A DNA stretch of 64,000 bases from Pseudomonas sp. NFIX28 (GCF_900107395.1 NZ_FNPW01000006.1:313124-377123), one strand, 5' to 3'. Counted from the stretch's first letter, positions 1 to 8,278 are shown. Translations and numbers: made by a program. Notes: a model not told the origin generated them from the sequence alone.

Positions 1-296
1 GCGGGATGGGCCTGGGTGTAGACGTGATGCCCCGCCACCGCCGCACCGAACAATGCGCTGACGACGACCAGCGCTTCCAGCACGGTGATGCTGCGACGGG
101 TGCGCATGGCCGCACCGATGAAAGCGAAAACGGCGATCAGCAGCAACGCGTAGCGCTGCAGGATGCACAGCGGGCACGGCGCCTCGCCCAGAACCACCTG
201 CATGTACAGCGCACCACCGATCAGCGCCAGGCAGATCACTCCCAGCAACACCAGGAAGCGTCGCTCGCGCCCCAAGCGCAGTATGTCGTCTGTCAT
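1..296 (-). CDS. dsbB: Disulfide bond formation protein DsbB (3' end outside window)
   Basis: DsbB is the inner-membrane protein that reoxidises the periplasmic thiol oxidase DsbA and passes the electrons to quinone. Translating the minus strand from the ATG at 296-294 gives MTDDILRLGRERRFLVLLGV, followed by a second membrane segment and the family motif APCPLCILQRYA, which carries the CxxC of the first periplasmic loop. The next segments, LLLIAVFAFIGA and the stretch ending in HHVYTQAHPA, match the following helices. The frame stays open to the window edge, so only the first 98 codons are present; the second cysteine pair would lie outside. Identity is well supported by the CPLC motif and hydrophobic pattern. 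Confidence 0.85.
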   Translation of the reverse strand, partial: MTDDILRLGRERRFLVLLGVICLALIGGALYMQVVLGEAPCPLCILQRYALLLIAVFAFIGAAMRTRRSITVLEALVVVSALFGAAVAGHHVYTQAHP

Positions 297-320
297 CCTC
301 AATTCCTTTCTGTCTGTGGT

Positions 321-857
321 TCAGCCCGACGGCGGCGTTTGCAGCTGCAGCATCAGGCTGAGGTTGTCTTCGATATGCCAATTGGCGGTGATTCGGCCAT
401 CGGCGATCTGATAGATATCGGTTGCCCGGAAGTCTACACGCTGTCCGTGGCCTTTGAGTGCATTGAAGGTCCCGCTGAAGTGGCCACGGAAATGCAGGTG
501 CACCACCACGCGATCCCCGGCCACGATCATCTGTTCGATTTGCGCGCTCAGGTCCGGCACCGCCGTGCGAAAGAGCCGCGAGGCCAGCAGCGGCCCGGTC
601 GGGCCCTGGCCCCGCCCTTCCGGCGGCGTCATATCGACGAAGTTCTCCGCCAATGCGGCCCTGGCCAGGCTTTCATCACCGCTGTTCCAGAAACTGCCAT
701 AGCGCCGCGCGGCCAGCTCCATGGCTTCACGTTGGGCCTGGGGCAAGCTCCGATCGACGATCAGCGCCTGTGCTTGAAGCAAGGCCGGCTCGGCGAAAAC
801 CAGGGGGCTGGCGAGCAAGGTTGCGGCCAGGGTAAAGCGGGGAATGGCTGAGAGCAT
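321..857 (-). CDS. Secreted NTF2-like / SnoaL-type ester cyclase family protein
   Basis: 178 aa. The N-terminus MLSAIPRFTLAATLLASPLVFA is a typical Sec signal peptide with cleavage expected after VFA. The rest resembles the NTF2-like superfamily (SnoaL or ester-cyclase type): a helix ending in RRYGSFWNSGDESLARAAL, then F-x-D-M-T-P-P-E-G-R-G-Q-G-P, and beta strands such as RVVVHLHFRGHFSGTF and VDFRATDIYQIADGRI. Members are small cone-shaped binding or isomerase folds, and the substrate cannot be told from sequence. The gene lies 24 bases upstream of dsbB on the same strand and may be cotranscribed with it. Fold assignment is inference from sequence pattern; the periplasmic location is well supported. 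Confidence 0.7.
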   Translation of the reverse strand: MLSAIPRFTLAATLLASPLVFAEPALLQAQALIVDRSLPQAQREAMELAARRYGSFWNSGDESLARAALAENFVDMTPPEGRGQGPTGPLLASRLFRTAVPDLSAQIEQMIVAGDRVVVHLHFRGHFSGTFNALKGHGQRVDFRATDIYQIADGRITANWHIEDNLSLMLQLQTPPSG

Positions 858-965
858 GGAATGATCCTGATCAGTGCGAACGAGCGCCTATCATCAGCAT
901 CGGGGAATTAACGATAAACAGGTTAAGACCGGATTAACCTTTAAAGGATTTTTACGAGTGCGCCC

Positions 966-1095
966 TGTAGCCGCTGGCGCAGCCTGCGATCGGTTGCGCA
1001 GCGACCGTCAAGCCTAGCTCGCGGTTTGCCTGAGGTACTCGGGGACAGTGTTGCGAGCGCTACGCGCTCGATCGCAGGCTGCGCCAGCGGCTACA
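966..1095. repeat. REPIN-like inverted REP pair
   Basis: Two arms, TGTAGCCGCTGGCGCAGCCT... at 966-992 and its reverse complement at 1069-1095, enclose about 75 bases. The same arm motif (TGTAGCCGCTG...GGCTGCGATCG) recurs at 4031, 5700 and 7163 in this window. This is the layout of REPINs, non-autonomous repeats mobilised by RAYT transposases in Pseudomonas. No RAYT gene is present here. Confidence 0.75.
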
Positions 1096-1125
1096 AAGAG
1101 GCCAGCCTCCGGGCGGAGGCTGGCC
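1095..1125 (-). terminator. Probable rho-independent terminator of hmp
   Basis: On the minus strand a perfect 11-bp stem GGCCAGCCTCC / GGAGGCTGGCC with a 4-base loop lies just after the hmp stop codon (1133). The tail TCTTTG is T-rich but short, so termination may be moderate. Confidence 0.6.
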
Positions 1126-1132
1126 GGTGGGG

Positions 1133-2314
1133 TTACTCCAGCGCCGCGGCCGGGCCGAAGAACTCGTAGCGGCTTTGTTTTTCCGGTACGCCCAGGGCCT
1201 TGAGGTGGCGCTTGATTGCCGCCATGAAGGCTTTCGGGCCGAGGAAGTAGGCGTCCAGGTCACGCTCCTGCGGCAACCATTCGGCCAGTTGCTCCTGGCT
1301 CAGCAGACCCACCTTGTCCGCCGCCGGGCTGACGCCGTCGTCTTCGGCGTAGCAGTAGAAGCGCTTGAGTTGCGGATGGCGCGCGGCCAGGCTGTCGACC
1401 CAATCGCGGAACGCATGCACCCCGCCGTTGCGCGCGCAGTGGATAAAGTGCACCGGGCGCTCGGTGGCCAGCGCGGCTTCGAGCATCGGCAGGGTCGGGG
1501 TGATGCCGACGCCGCCACTGATCAGCACCAGCGGCTTGTCGCTGTCCGCCAGGGTGAACTCGCCCGCTGGCGGGAACAGCTGGATGCTGGCGCCGATCTG
1601 CAACTGGTCGTGCAGGTAATTGGAAGCGCGGCCACCGGCTTCGCGCTTGACGCTGATGCGGTATTGGCCAGCGTCGGACAGGGCCGACAAGGAGTAGTTG
1701 CGGCGGATTTCCTCGCCATCGAGGAACAGCTGCATGCCGATGTACTGACCGGGTTCGGCAGCGAGAATCGAGCCGTTATCCACAGGCTCGAAGTAGAACG
1801 AAGTGATTTCCGCGCTCTCCTGCTCGCGGCGGACCAGCTTGAATTCCCGCGCGCCGCGCCAGCCACCCGGGGCCTGGGCCTTCTGGTCGTAGATCGCGCC
1901 TTCGGCACCGATCAGGATCTCCGCCAGTTGGTTATAGGCCGCGCCCCAGGCGTTCATCACCGCTGGCGTGGCGATTTCCTCGCCCAGCACTTCGGAGATG
2001 GCGCGCAGCAGGCAGCTGCCGACGATCGGGTAATGCTCCGGCAGGATCTGCAGGGCCACGTGCTTGTTGATGATCTTGGCCACCAGATCGCCCAATTGGT
2101 CGAGCTGGTCGATGTGCCGGGCGTACATCAATACGCCGTTGGCCAGGGCCCGTGGTTGGTCGCCGCTGGCCTGGTGCGCCTGGTTGAACAGCGGGCGCAC
2201 CTGCGGATACTCGGAGAGCATCATCCGGTAGAAGTGGGTGATCAGGGCTTCGCCACCGCTTTCCAGCAGCGGAACGGTGGATTTGATGATGGCACGATCT
2301 TCGACGCTAAGCAT
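1133..2314 (-). CDS. hmp: Flavohemoglobin, nitric oxide dioxygenase
   Basis: 393 aa, the usual length of bacterial flavohemoglobins (Hmp/Fhp). The enzyme oxidises NO to nitrate with O2 and NAD(P)H in the cytoplasm. The order is globin domain (about 1-140, starting MLSVEDRAIIKSTVPLLESG, with the proximal haem histidine in NKHVALQILPEHYPIVG), FAD-binding barrel (about 150-260, with RNYSLSALSD as the flavin-binding RxYS motif), then NAD-binding domain (LVLISGGVGITPTLPML; C-terminal YEFFGPAAALE). The divergent neighbour is a NorR-type activator, and the 156-base gap holds two NorR boxes and a sigma-54-like promoter, so NO-induced transcription is likely, as for fhp/fhpR of P. aeruginosa. A hairpin follows the stop codon. 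Confidence 0.95.
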   Translation of the reverse strand: MLSVEDRAIIKSTVPLLESGGEALITHFYRMMLSEYPQVRPLFNQAHQASGDQPRALANGVLMYARHIDQLDQLGDLVAKIINKHVALQILPEHYPIVGSCLLRAISEVLGEEIATPAVMNAWGAAYNQLAEILIGAEGAIYDQKAQAPGGWRGAREFKLVRREQESAEITSFYFEPVDNGSILAAEPGQYIGMQLFLDGEEIRRNYSLSALSDAGQYRISVKREAGGRASNYLHDQLQIGASIQLFPPAGEFTLADSDKPLVLISGGVGITPTLPMLEAALATERPVHFIHCARNGGVHAFRDWVDSLAARHPQLKRFYCYAEDDGVSPAADKVGLLSQEQLAEWLPQERDLDAYFLGPKAFMAAIKRHLKALGVPEKQSRYEFFGPAAALE

Positions 2315-2362
2315 AAGTACAACTCCTGAGCTTTCTGACTACTTGCAGGTTGCCCTTTACCA

Positions 2363-2378
2363 GTCAGTTTTCGTGCCA
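2363..2378 (-). promoter_or_regulatory. Sigma-54-type promoter for hmp
   Basis: On the minus strand TGGCACGAAAACTGAC has the GG of the -24 element 10 bases before a GA, where the -12 consensus has GC. The -24 half is perfect and the -12 half one base off. It lies 49 bases upstream of the hmp start, and the NorR boxes lie about 42-78 bases further upstream, a plausible enhancer distance. Inferred from sequence only. Confidence 0.5.
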
Positions 2379-2419
2379 ACAATAAAATTTATATAAATCA
2401 ATAAGTTGAAATAAGTGTA

Positions 2420-2456
2420 GTCATATCGACACTTCGGCCTTTATAGTCATTTAGAC
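2420..2456. promoter_or_regulatory. Pair of NorR-type enhancer boxes
   Basis: GTCATATCGAC (2420-2430) and GTCATTTAGAC (2446-2456) both fit the GT-N7-AC core recognised by NorR, more closely GTCA-N3-NGAC. They are 26 bases apart in the hmp-norR intergenic region, right upstream of the norR start, so NorR could activate hmp from them and repress itself. Enteric NorR uses three boxes; only two clear ones are seen here. Confidence 0.65.
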
Positions 2457-2470
2457 CATACGGAGTCATT

Positions 2471-4024
2471 ATGACCGCAAAATCCCTGCTCACCGCCTTG
2501 TTGCCCCTGGTCTCCGACCTGTCCCGCGAACTGCCCGAGGGCGAGCGCTACCGCCGCCTGCTGGAAGCCATGCGCGCCCTGCTGCCTTGCGACGCCGCCG
2601 CGCTGCTGCGCCTGGACGGCGAATGGCTGGTGCCGCTGGCGGTGGACGGGCTGAGCACCGACACCTTGGGCCGCCGCTTCAAGGTCAGCGAGCACCCGCG
2701 TTTCGCCGCCCTGCTCAGCCACCCCGGCCCGACTCGCTTCGCCAGCGACAGTGACCTGCCGGACCCTTACGACGGCCTGGTGGATGGCCTGCATGAACAC
2801 CTGGAAGTCCACGACTGCATGGGCTGCCCGCTGTTTATCGACGAACGCCCCTGGGGCCTGCTGACGCTCGATGCCCTCGACCCGCAGCGCCTGGAGCCTA
2901 TCGAACTGGACGCCCTGCAAGCCTTCGCCAGCCTCGCGGCGGCCACCGTCAACGCCGCCGAACGCATTGAGCGCCTGGCCCTGCGCGCCGAGGACGAACA
3001 TCAGCGCGCCGAGGTCTATCGCCAGGCCAGTGGCCAGAACCGCGAGATGATTGGCCAGAGCAAGGCCCACAAACGCCTGCTGGAGGAAATCGGCCTGGTC
3101 GGCGGCAGCGACCTGACCGTGCTGATCACCGGCGAAACCGGGGTCGGCAAGGAACTGGTGGCCCAGGCCATTCACGCCGCCTCGCCACGGGCCAGCAAAC
3201 CGATCATCAGCCTCAACTGCGCCGCCCTGCCCGACACCCTGGTGGAAAGTGAGCTGTTCGGCCATGTGCGCGGCGCCTTTACCGGCGCCACCAGCGACCG
3301 TCGCGGCAAATTCGAGCTGGCCAATGGCGGCACGCTGTTTCTCGACGAAGTCGGCGAGCTGTCGCTGGCCGTGCAGGCCAAACTGCTGCGTGTGTTGCAA
3401 AGCGGCCAGTTGCAACGCCTGGGTTCGGACCAGGAACATCAGGTCGACGTGCGCCTGATCGCCGCCACCAACCGCGACCTGGCCGAAGAGGTGCGCAGCG
3501 GCCGCTATCGCGCGGACTTCTATCACCGCCTCAGCGTCTATCCGCTGCTGGTGCCGGCACTGCGCGATCGCGGCCGCGACGTGCTGCTGCTCAGCGGCTA
3601 CTTCCTCGAACAGAACCGTTCACGCATGGGCCTGGGCAGCCTGCGCCTGACCAGCGATGCCCAGGCTGCACTGCTGGCTTACGCCTGGCCGGGCAACGTG
3701 CGTGAGCTGGAACACCTGATCGGCCGCAGCGCCCTCAAGGCCCTGGGCAATTGCCGCGAACGGCCGAAGATTCTCAGCCTGAGCGCTGCCGACCTGGACC
3801 TGCCGGACGCCTCGGCCCCGGTCGCGCCCGCAGCCCCGGCCCCCTCAGAATGGACAGACGGCCCAGGCATCGGCGACCTGCGCCAGGCCACCGAAAACTA
3901 TCAGCGCCAATTGATCACCGCCTGCCTTGAGCGCCACCAGCACAACTGGGCCAGCGCCGCCCGCGAGCTGGGCCTGGACCGCGCCAACCTGGGGCGCATG
4001 GCCAAGAGGCTAGGCTTGAAGTGA
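2471..4024 (+). CDS. norR: NO-responsive sigma-54 activator NorR/FhpR
   Basis: 517 aa. The order is an N-terminal GAF domain (about 20-165), which in NorR binds NO through a mononuclear iron; a linker; a sigma-54 AAA+ domain (about 190-420) with Walker A GETGVGKE, the GAFTGA loop (present as RGAFTGATS) that contacts sigma-54, Walker [13 protein letters not shown] and the sensor region [10 protein letters not shown]; and a C-terminal Fis-type helix-turn-helix ([20 protein letters not shown]). The length and order match E. coli NorR and P. aeruginosa FhpR. The start is supported by GGAG six bases upstream. Its target is almost certainly the divergent hmp, since no norVW is next to it. Confidence 0.93.
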   Translation: MTAKSLLTALLPLVSDLSRELPEGERYRRLLEAMRALLPCDAAALLRLDGEWLVPLAVDGLSTDTLGRRFKVSEHPRFAALLSHPGPTRFASDSDLPDPYDGLVDGLHEHLEVHDCMGCPLFIDERPWGLLTLDALDPQRLEPIELDALQAFASLAAATVNAAERIERLALRAEDEHQRAEVYRQASGQNREMIGQSKAHKRLLEEIGLVGGSDLTVLITGETGVGKELVAQAIHAASPRASKPIISLNCAALPDTLVESELFGHVRGAFTGATSDRRGKFELANGGTLFLDEVGELSLAVQAKLLRVLQSGQLQRLGSDQEHQVDVRLIAATNRDLAEEVRSGRYRADFYHRLSVYPLLVPALRDRGRDVLLLSGYFLEQNRSRMGLGSLRLTSDAQAALLAYAWPGNVRELEHLIGRSALKALGNCRERPKILSLSAADLDLPDASAPVAPAAPAPSEWTDGPGIGDLRQATENYQRQLITACLERHQHNWASAARELGLDRANLGRMAKRLGLK

Positions 4025-4030
4025 CTCACC

Positions 4031-4174
4031 TGTAGCCGCCGAAGGCTGCGATCGGCTTGGGCGGCATTAGAGCGAAACGCCAATGAACCCGACACATGCG
4101 GTGTGACCGAAACCACGCAATGGCTGATCTTGCGAGGACCGCGTGCTCGATCGCAGCCTTCGTCAGCGGCTACA
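4031..4174. repeat. REPIN-like inverted REP pair
   Basis: TGTAGCCGCCGAAGGCTGCG at 4031 and its diverged complement ending at 4174 (CGCAGCCTTCGTCAGCGGCT then ACA) bracket about 90 bases between norR and cheV. It fills almost the whole intergenic space. Confidence 0.7.
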
Positions 4175-4297
4175 GGTTACGCGGGTCGCGGATATTGGGA
4201 TTAAACCTAAAGCCAGCCCTCCCCGCGTCGATAACCCGTTATCGCTAGCTGTTCGCGGCCCATGGCGCGAACCACCTTTTTTCCACAGAAGGTTTTT

Positions 4298-5200
4298 ATG
4301 TCTTCCAACAAAGCCCGCGCAGATTCTCTTTCGCTTCTGCTGTTCACCTTGCGCAGCGGCAAGCTGATGGCGATCAACCTGCTCAAAGTCAGTGAAATCA
4401 TCCCCTGCCCGCCGCTGACCAAGCTGCCGGAATCGCACCCGCACGTGAAAGGCATCGCCACCCTGCGCGGCAATTCGCTGTCGGTCATCGACCTGAGCCG
4501 GGCCATCGGCGAACGACCGCTGGAAGACCCCGAGGGCGGCTGCCTGATCGTCACCGACGTCAGTCGCTCCAAGCAGGGTCTGCATGTGCAGGCGGTGAGC
4601 AAGATCGTGCATTGCCTGACCACCGATATCCGGCCGCCACCTTATGGCTCCGGCGGGGTCAAGTCCTACATCACAGGGGTTACCCAGGTCGACGGCACGT
4701 TGGTGCAGGTGCTGGACATCGAGAAAGTCATCCACGGCATCGCCCCGGCGCAGATCGAGACCGCGCCGACCGAGCTGAGCATGGAAGACGCCGAACTGCT
4801 CGGCAACGCGCGGATCCTGGTGGTCGACGACAGCCAGGTGGCCTTGCAGCAATCGGTGCATACCCTGCGCAACCTCGGCCTGCAATGCCACACCGCACGC
4901 AGCGCCAAGGAAGCCATCGACTGCCTGCTGGACCTGCAAGGCACGGCCCAGGAAATCAACCTGATCGTCTCGGACATCGAGATGTCGGAGATGGACGGCT
5001 ACGCCCTGACCCGCACCCTGCGCGAAACTCCGGACTTCGCTCACCTTTATGTCTTGCTGCACACCTCGCTGGACAGCGCCATGAACGCGGAAAAGGCCCG
5101 CCTGGCCGGGGCCAACGCGGTGCTGACCAAATTCTCCTCGCCGGACCTGACCCGCTGCCTGATCGAAGCGGCCCGGCACGTCGCCGCCCAGGGCGCCTGA
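4298..5200 (+). CDS. cheV: CheV-type chemotaxis coupling protein with receiver domain
   Basis: 300 aa. An N-terminal CheW-like domain (about 1-160; LLLFTLRSGKLMAINLLKVSEII, GIATLRGNSLSVIDLSRAIG) couples chemoreceptors to CheA. A C-terminal receiver (about 180-300) carries the acidic pair in ILVVDDSQ, the phosphoacceptor Asp in IVSDIEMSEMDG, the Ser/Thr in LLHTSLDS and the Lys in VLTKFSSPD. All key residues are present, so phosphorylation should work. CheV proteins tune adaptation or select receptor subsets. I chose the ATG at 4298 rather than the in-frame ATG at 4262, because AGAAGG sits at the proper distance and the upstream codons lack family similarity. It is 3 bases from the acetyltransferase gene downstream and probably cotranscribed with it. 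Confidence 0.9.
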   Translation: MSSNKARADSLSLLLFTLRSGKLMAINLLKVSEIIPCPPLTKLPESHPHVKGIATLRGNSLSVIDLSRAIGERPLEDPEGGCLIVTDVSRSKQGLHVQAVSKIVHCLTTDIRPPPYGSGGVKSYITGVTQVDGTLVQVLDIEKVIHGIAPAQIETAPTELSMEDAELLGNARILVVDDSQVALQQSVHTLRNLGLQCHTARSAKEAIDCLLDLQGTAQEINLIVSDIEMSEMDGYALTRTLRETPDFAHLYVLLHTSLDSAMNAEKARLAGANAVLTKFSSPDLTRCLIEAARHVAAQGA

Positions 5201-5203
5201 ACC

Positions 5204-5704
5204 GTGGCCGACGACTACTGCCTGCTGATGCGGCGCGACCTGACCGGGCAACCGGCGCCCGCCAGCTGGCCTGCCGCCTTCAGCCTCGAACGCTATCGAC
5301 CGGAGCGGGCCGAAGCGGTGCATGGCCTGATGCATCTGGGCTACCAGGACGGCGGCGGTCACGTGCCAGCGCTGGACAGCTGGCGCCAGCGCTTCGAAAG
5401 CGATGCCGAATACGACCCGCAACTGTGCCTGGTGGCCCAGGACGGCGAAGGCGTCGTCGGCGTGATCCAATGCTGGACCAGCGCCTATATCAAGGACCTG
5501 GTGGTGCACCCACGGGCCCGTGGCCAGGGCCTGGGACGAGCCTTGCTGCTGCAGGCCTTCGAGGTCTTCCGCCAGCGCCGCGAAGCCTTTGTCGACCTGC
5601 GGGTGTTGGAAGACAACCAGCGCGCTCGCGGGCTCTACGACAGCGTCGGCATGCTGGTGATCCGCCGCGAGCAAGTCCCCCCAACGCCGCTGCAATCCCT
5701 GTAG
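5204..5704 (+). CDS. GNAT family N-acetyltransferase
   Basis: 166 aa, GTG start. The core shows the GNAT acetyl-CoA motif A: strand IKDLVVHPRARGQGLGRALL, with R/Q-x-x-G-x-G/A as RGQGLG, then AFEVFRQRREAFVDLRVLEDNQRARGLYDSVGM (motif B). The acceptor is unknown. It starts 3 bases after the cheV stop, so translational coupling is likely. The TAG stop (5702-5704) lies inside the first bases of a REP element (TGTAGCCGCTG), so the repeat supplies the stop codon and the protein may have lost or changed its original tail. Confidence 0.82.
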   Translation: MADDYCLLMRRDLTGQPAPASWPAAFSLERYRPERAEAVHGLMHLGYQDGGGHVPALDSWRQRFESDAEYDPQLCLVAQDGEGVVGVIQCWTSAYIKDLVVHPRARGQGLGRALLLQAFEVFRQRREAFVDLRVLEDNQRARGLYDSVGMLVIRREQVPPTPLQSL

Positions 5705-5801
5705 CCGCTGCCGCAGGCTGCGATAAGGTCCGCAGGACCTTCAGCGACTTCAAGATCGCCGCGGCCGTTCCGGCCGATCGCAGCCTGCGGCAGCGGCTAC
5801 A
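5700..5801. repeat. REPIN-like inverted REP pair
   Basis: Arms TGTAGCCGCTGCCGCAGGCT (from 5700) and AGCCTGCGGCAGCGGCTACA (ending 5801) are perfect complements and enclose about 60 bases. The left arm overlaps the end of the acetyltransferase gene. Confidence 0.8.
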
Positions 5802-5868
5802 GATCTTTCATCACTCGCGCCTCAGGCATACTCCCTGCGCTTACCCGCGAACGAAGGAACGCCCCGCC

Positions 5869-6201
5869 ATGAAAGCCCTGCCTCTGAGCCTCGCCTGCCT
5901 CACCCTCCTCGCCAGCCAGGCCCAGGCCTCCAGCCCGGACGCCTGGGCGGCCTTCGACAGGCAGGTACTCGCCAGTTGCACCCAGGCCAGCCAGTTGAAG
6001 AACGCCAAGGCCGTGGGCAACCCCGCGCAATTCGACGACCGGGTCGGCTACACCGCCGTGCTGCTTCAGGGCCAGTACCCGCAAAAACACATGAAGGGCC
6101 AGACCGGCATCCAATTGTGCCTTTATGACAAACAGCGCAAGAGCGCCCAGGTCACCGAGTGGAATTCGATCCGCCCCGCCCTCGAGGCCAAGGACCAGTG
6201 A
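5869..6201 (+). CDS. Small secreted hypothetical protein
   Basis: 110 aa. MKALPLSLACLTLLASQAQA is a clear Sec signal peptide with an AQA cleavage site. The mature part of about 90 residues has two cysteines (SCTQAS and IQLCLYDK), a possible disulfide, and contains GYTAVLLQGQYPQKHMKGQTG. I do not recognise the family. The ATG at 5869 is preceded by GAAGGAAC. The long open frame extending upstream of it is antisense-free filler across the acetyltransferase and REP region and is rejected as coding. Likely periplasmic; function unknown. Confidence 0.75.
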   Translation: MKALPLSLACLTLLASQAQASSPDAWAAFDRQVLASCTQASQLKNAKAVGNPAQFDDRVGYTAVLLQGQYPQKHMKGQTGIQLCLYDKQRKSAQVTEWNSIRPALEAKDQ

Positions 6202-6294
6202 CTGGCGCATAACTTGCTTCGAAAGCGCAATTTAGAGGGCGACGTAAGTCATTGCGTCGCCGCCTCCACCTTTCGACGATGGCTGCTTGGCTCA

Positions 6295-7044
6295 ATGAAT
6301 ACTCGTTTTTCCTGCGTAGGCTGCGGCAAGTGCTGCAACGATCACCATGTTCCCCTGACCCTCGGCGAAGCCCGCCAGTGGGCGCTGGATGGCGGCCAGG
6401 TGATCGTGCTGGTGGAGGGGTTCCTGAGCAATGGCCTGGGGCTGCCGGCCGAGCAGCGCGAACACGCCGAGCGACGTTCCTGCGTGGTGCCCAGCGGCAA
6501 TGCCCAGGCCCATGTGGCGATCACTTTCGCCGCCTATAACGTCGGCCCCTGCCGGAATCTTGACGAAAACCAGCTGTGCCGGATCTATGAACGCCGGCCG
6601 TTGGTGTGCCGCATTTATCCGATGGAAATCAATCCGCACATCCCGCTCAACCCGGCGATCAAGGAATGCCCGCCCGAGTCCTGGGAAAAAGGTCCGCAGT
6701 TGATCGTCGGCGGCGAATTGGTGGATCGGGAACTGGCTGAGCTGATCCAGCGTTCACGCCAGGCCGACCGCGACGATATCCACAGCAAGCAAGCCATCTG
6801 CCAGCTGCTGGGGATTCACACCACGGCCCTCAAGGGCGATGGTTTTACCGCCTACTTGCCGGACATGGCCGCCCTGGCCGAAGCCATCGAGCGGGTCCAG
6901 GCGCAACCGTTGGCGGCGACGGCCAGCGAATGGCTGTTCCATGTATCTGGTGAAGACATTGCCGGGCAGGTGCAGGAGGCCGGCGCCCAAGTGGTGACCG
7001 AGGCGCCGCTCACCTACGCCTTCATTTCCTTGCGGGCAGCATGA
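6295..7044 (+). CDS. YkgJ family cysteine-cluster protein
   Basis: 249 aa. Starting at MNTRFSCVGCGKCCNDH, the first 20 residues hold the C-x2-C-x2-CC motif of the YkgJ (CxxCxxCC) family, and further cysteines occur in VGPCRNLDENQLCRIYERRP and LVCRIYP. Together these form the conserved zinc- or iron-sulfur-binding cluster of that family, whose function is not established. I chose the ATG at 6295 because family members start right before the cluster. The C-terminal half (from about residue 130) is less conserved. No clear operon partner. Confidence 0.82.
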   Translation: MNTRFSCVGCGKCCNDHHVPLTLGEARQWALDGGQVIVLVEGFLSNGLGLPAEQREHAERRSCVVPSGNAQAHVAITFAAYNVGPCRNLDENQLCRIYERRPLVCRIYPMEINPHIPLNPAIKECPPESWEKGPQLIVGGELVDRELAELIQRSRQADRDDIHSKQAICQLLGIHTTALKGDGFTAYLPDMAALAEAIERVQAQPLAATASEWLFHVSGEDIAGQVQEAGAQVVTEAPLTYAFISLRAA

Positions 7045-7087
7045 AGCCCTGCCGCTGACCCGCAGAGTCTCCGGTGTCCGTCAAATA

Positions 7088-7276
7088 GTTGCGAGCGTGC
7101 CGCTCGTACGCAGCCTGCGGCAGCGGCTACACGGATGGGGATATCGCGACATTCGCGGAACTTGTAGCCGCTGCCGCAGGCTGCGATAAGGCCGGAGGCC
7201 TTCGGCGATCTTAAGGTCGTGCGCCCGCTTCGCGGTCGATCGTCCGAACGCGGCCCGAGCTTTCGCAGCGGCTACA
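7088..7276. repeat. Two adjacent REP elements
   Basis: A single half-element ends at 7131 (GCAGCCTGCGGCAGCGGCTA). A fuller, partly decayed inverted pair runs from TGTAGCCGCTGCCGCAGGCT (7163) to CGCAGCGGCTACA (7276). The 240 bases between the YkgJ gene and the next gene consist almost wholly of these repeats. Confidence 0.7.
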
Positions 7277-7287
7277 GAGGCTTGGAC

Positions 7288-7530
7288 TCAGCGTTTGCCC
7301 ATCGAACGACGAGTGCCGGGTGGCGCTGCGCCTGGGGTCTTGGTGTGGCCGTTGGTGGCGCCATTCTTGTACCAGGGCTGCTGGGCATTCTTGGCCTGGG
7401 CGAACTCGGACGGTTTAAACGGAAACTTGAACGGCGCGATCGCCGGCTTGCTTTCGCCAGGCGCGCTGCTGTCGTCGACCTGGTCCGCGCTGGGGGCGTC
7501 GGTCACAGGCGGTTGTGCTGGGGTAGTCAT
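7288..7530 (-). CDS. Small proline-rich hypothetical protein
   Basis: 80 aa, starting MTTPAQPPVTDAPSADQVDD and ending RRSMGKR. It has no signal peptide or membrane segment. The first half is acidic and proline/alanine-rich, the middle reads FKFPFKPSEFAQAKNAQQ, and the tail is basic and glycine-rich, so it is probably largely disordered. GGAG lies 5 bases before the ATG at 7530, which decides the start; the longer open frame upstream runs through REP repeats and is not coding. I do not recognise a function. Convergent REP elements flank it on both sides. Confidence 0.62.
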   Translation of the reverse strand: MTTPAQPPVTDAPSADQVDDSSAPGESKPAIAPFKFPFKPSEFAQAKNAQQPWYKNGATNGHTKTPGAAPPGTRRSMGKR

Positions 7531-7619
7531 GGAAGCTCCGGGGTAGAACCAAAGGCCGGGCCCGGGAAAGCGGGCCGCGAAGGCCGGCAGTATACCCGCG
7601 TTGCGGATCTTTGACCGTT

Positions 7620-7927
7620 GCAGCGCAGGCACACCGCGGCGCCTGCTTCGCCGGCAAGCCTGGCTCCTACGCAAGCTCACCTCCTCCGTAGGAGCGAAGC
7701 TTGCTCGCGATAGCGCTACAGCAGGCACACCGCAGCGCCTGCTTCGCCGGCAAGCCTGGCTCCTTCGCAAGCCAACCTCTCCTGTAGGAGCGAAGCTTGC
7801 TCGCGATAGCGCTACATCAGGCACACCGCAGCGCCTGCTTCGCCGGCAAGCCTGGCTCCTACGCAAGCCAACCTGCCCCGTAGGAGCGAAGCTTGCTCGC
7901 GATGGCGCCGCATCAGGCACACCGCAC
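7620..7927. repeat. Tandem array of 96-bp REP-containing units
   Basis: The motif GTAGGAGCGAAGCTTGCTCG starts at 7688, 7784 and 7880, exactly 96 bases apart. Between copies runs a constant block including CAGGCACACCGCAGCGCCTG and CGCCGGCAAGCCTGGCTCCT. Each unit therefore contains an inverted pair (GTAGGAGC... / ...GGCTCCTAC). The units differ by only a few bases, which implies recent tandem duplication. This REP type is different from the TGTAGCCGCTG type found elsewhere in the window. Confidence 0.85.
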
Positions 7928-8053
7928 TTAAAACATCACAACTATTGCTTTTGGCGTAACAGTGCTTATCCTGTTCGGCGCTTTTTCCGGCTGTCGCGAA
8001 GTTATATTTTTGTCGCACCTAATTGAACTTGCTCTGCAAGAAGGTCTTCAGAA

Positions 8054-8278
8054 ATGTCCAACAGTATGGGTATTGCCAGCGCGTTTGTTTTGTCCTCCCT
8101 GTTCTTGGCCCCGATGGCCATGGCCGAAGAATCGCAGACTTTCGCCGCGCATAACGCCGCACGCGCCGCTGCATTCCAACAAGCCCAGGAAACGCTGGCT
8201 GCCAAGCAACAGAATGCCGGTCAGCCGCAGAAAATAACGGCTGAACAACGCCAGGCCGAGGTTCAGAAAGACAGTTGA
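8054..8278 (+). CDS. Small secreted hypothetical protein
   Basis: 74 aa. MSNSMGIASAFVLSSLFLAPMAMAEES is a Sec signal peptide with cleavage after AMA. The mature part of about 50 residues is alanine- and glutamine-rich and predicted helical (HNAARAAAFQQAQETLAAKQ...). There are no cysteines and the family is not recognised. A strong terminator follows the stop, so it is probably a monocistronic unit. The signal peptide and terminator support a real gene. Confidence 0.68.
   Translation: MSNSMGIASAFVLSSLFLAPMAMAEESQTFAAHNAARAAAFQQAQETLAAKQQNAGQPQKITAEQRQAEVQKDS

Noticed and set aside
4612..5868. Long plus-strand frame running through cheV, the acetyltransferase and a REP element into the small secreted protein gene
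   Set aside because: It overlaps two well-supported genes in another phase and has no domain similarity; only its last part from ATG 5869, with a signal peptide, is real.
7620..7927. CRISPR-like regular spacing
   Set aside because: The 96-base units are nearly identical along their whole length, with no unique spacers and no cas genes; they are tandem REP units.
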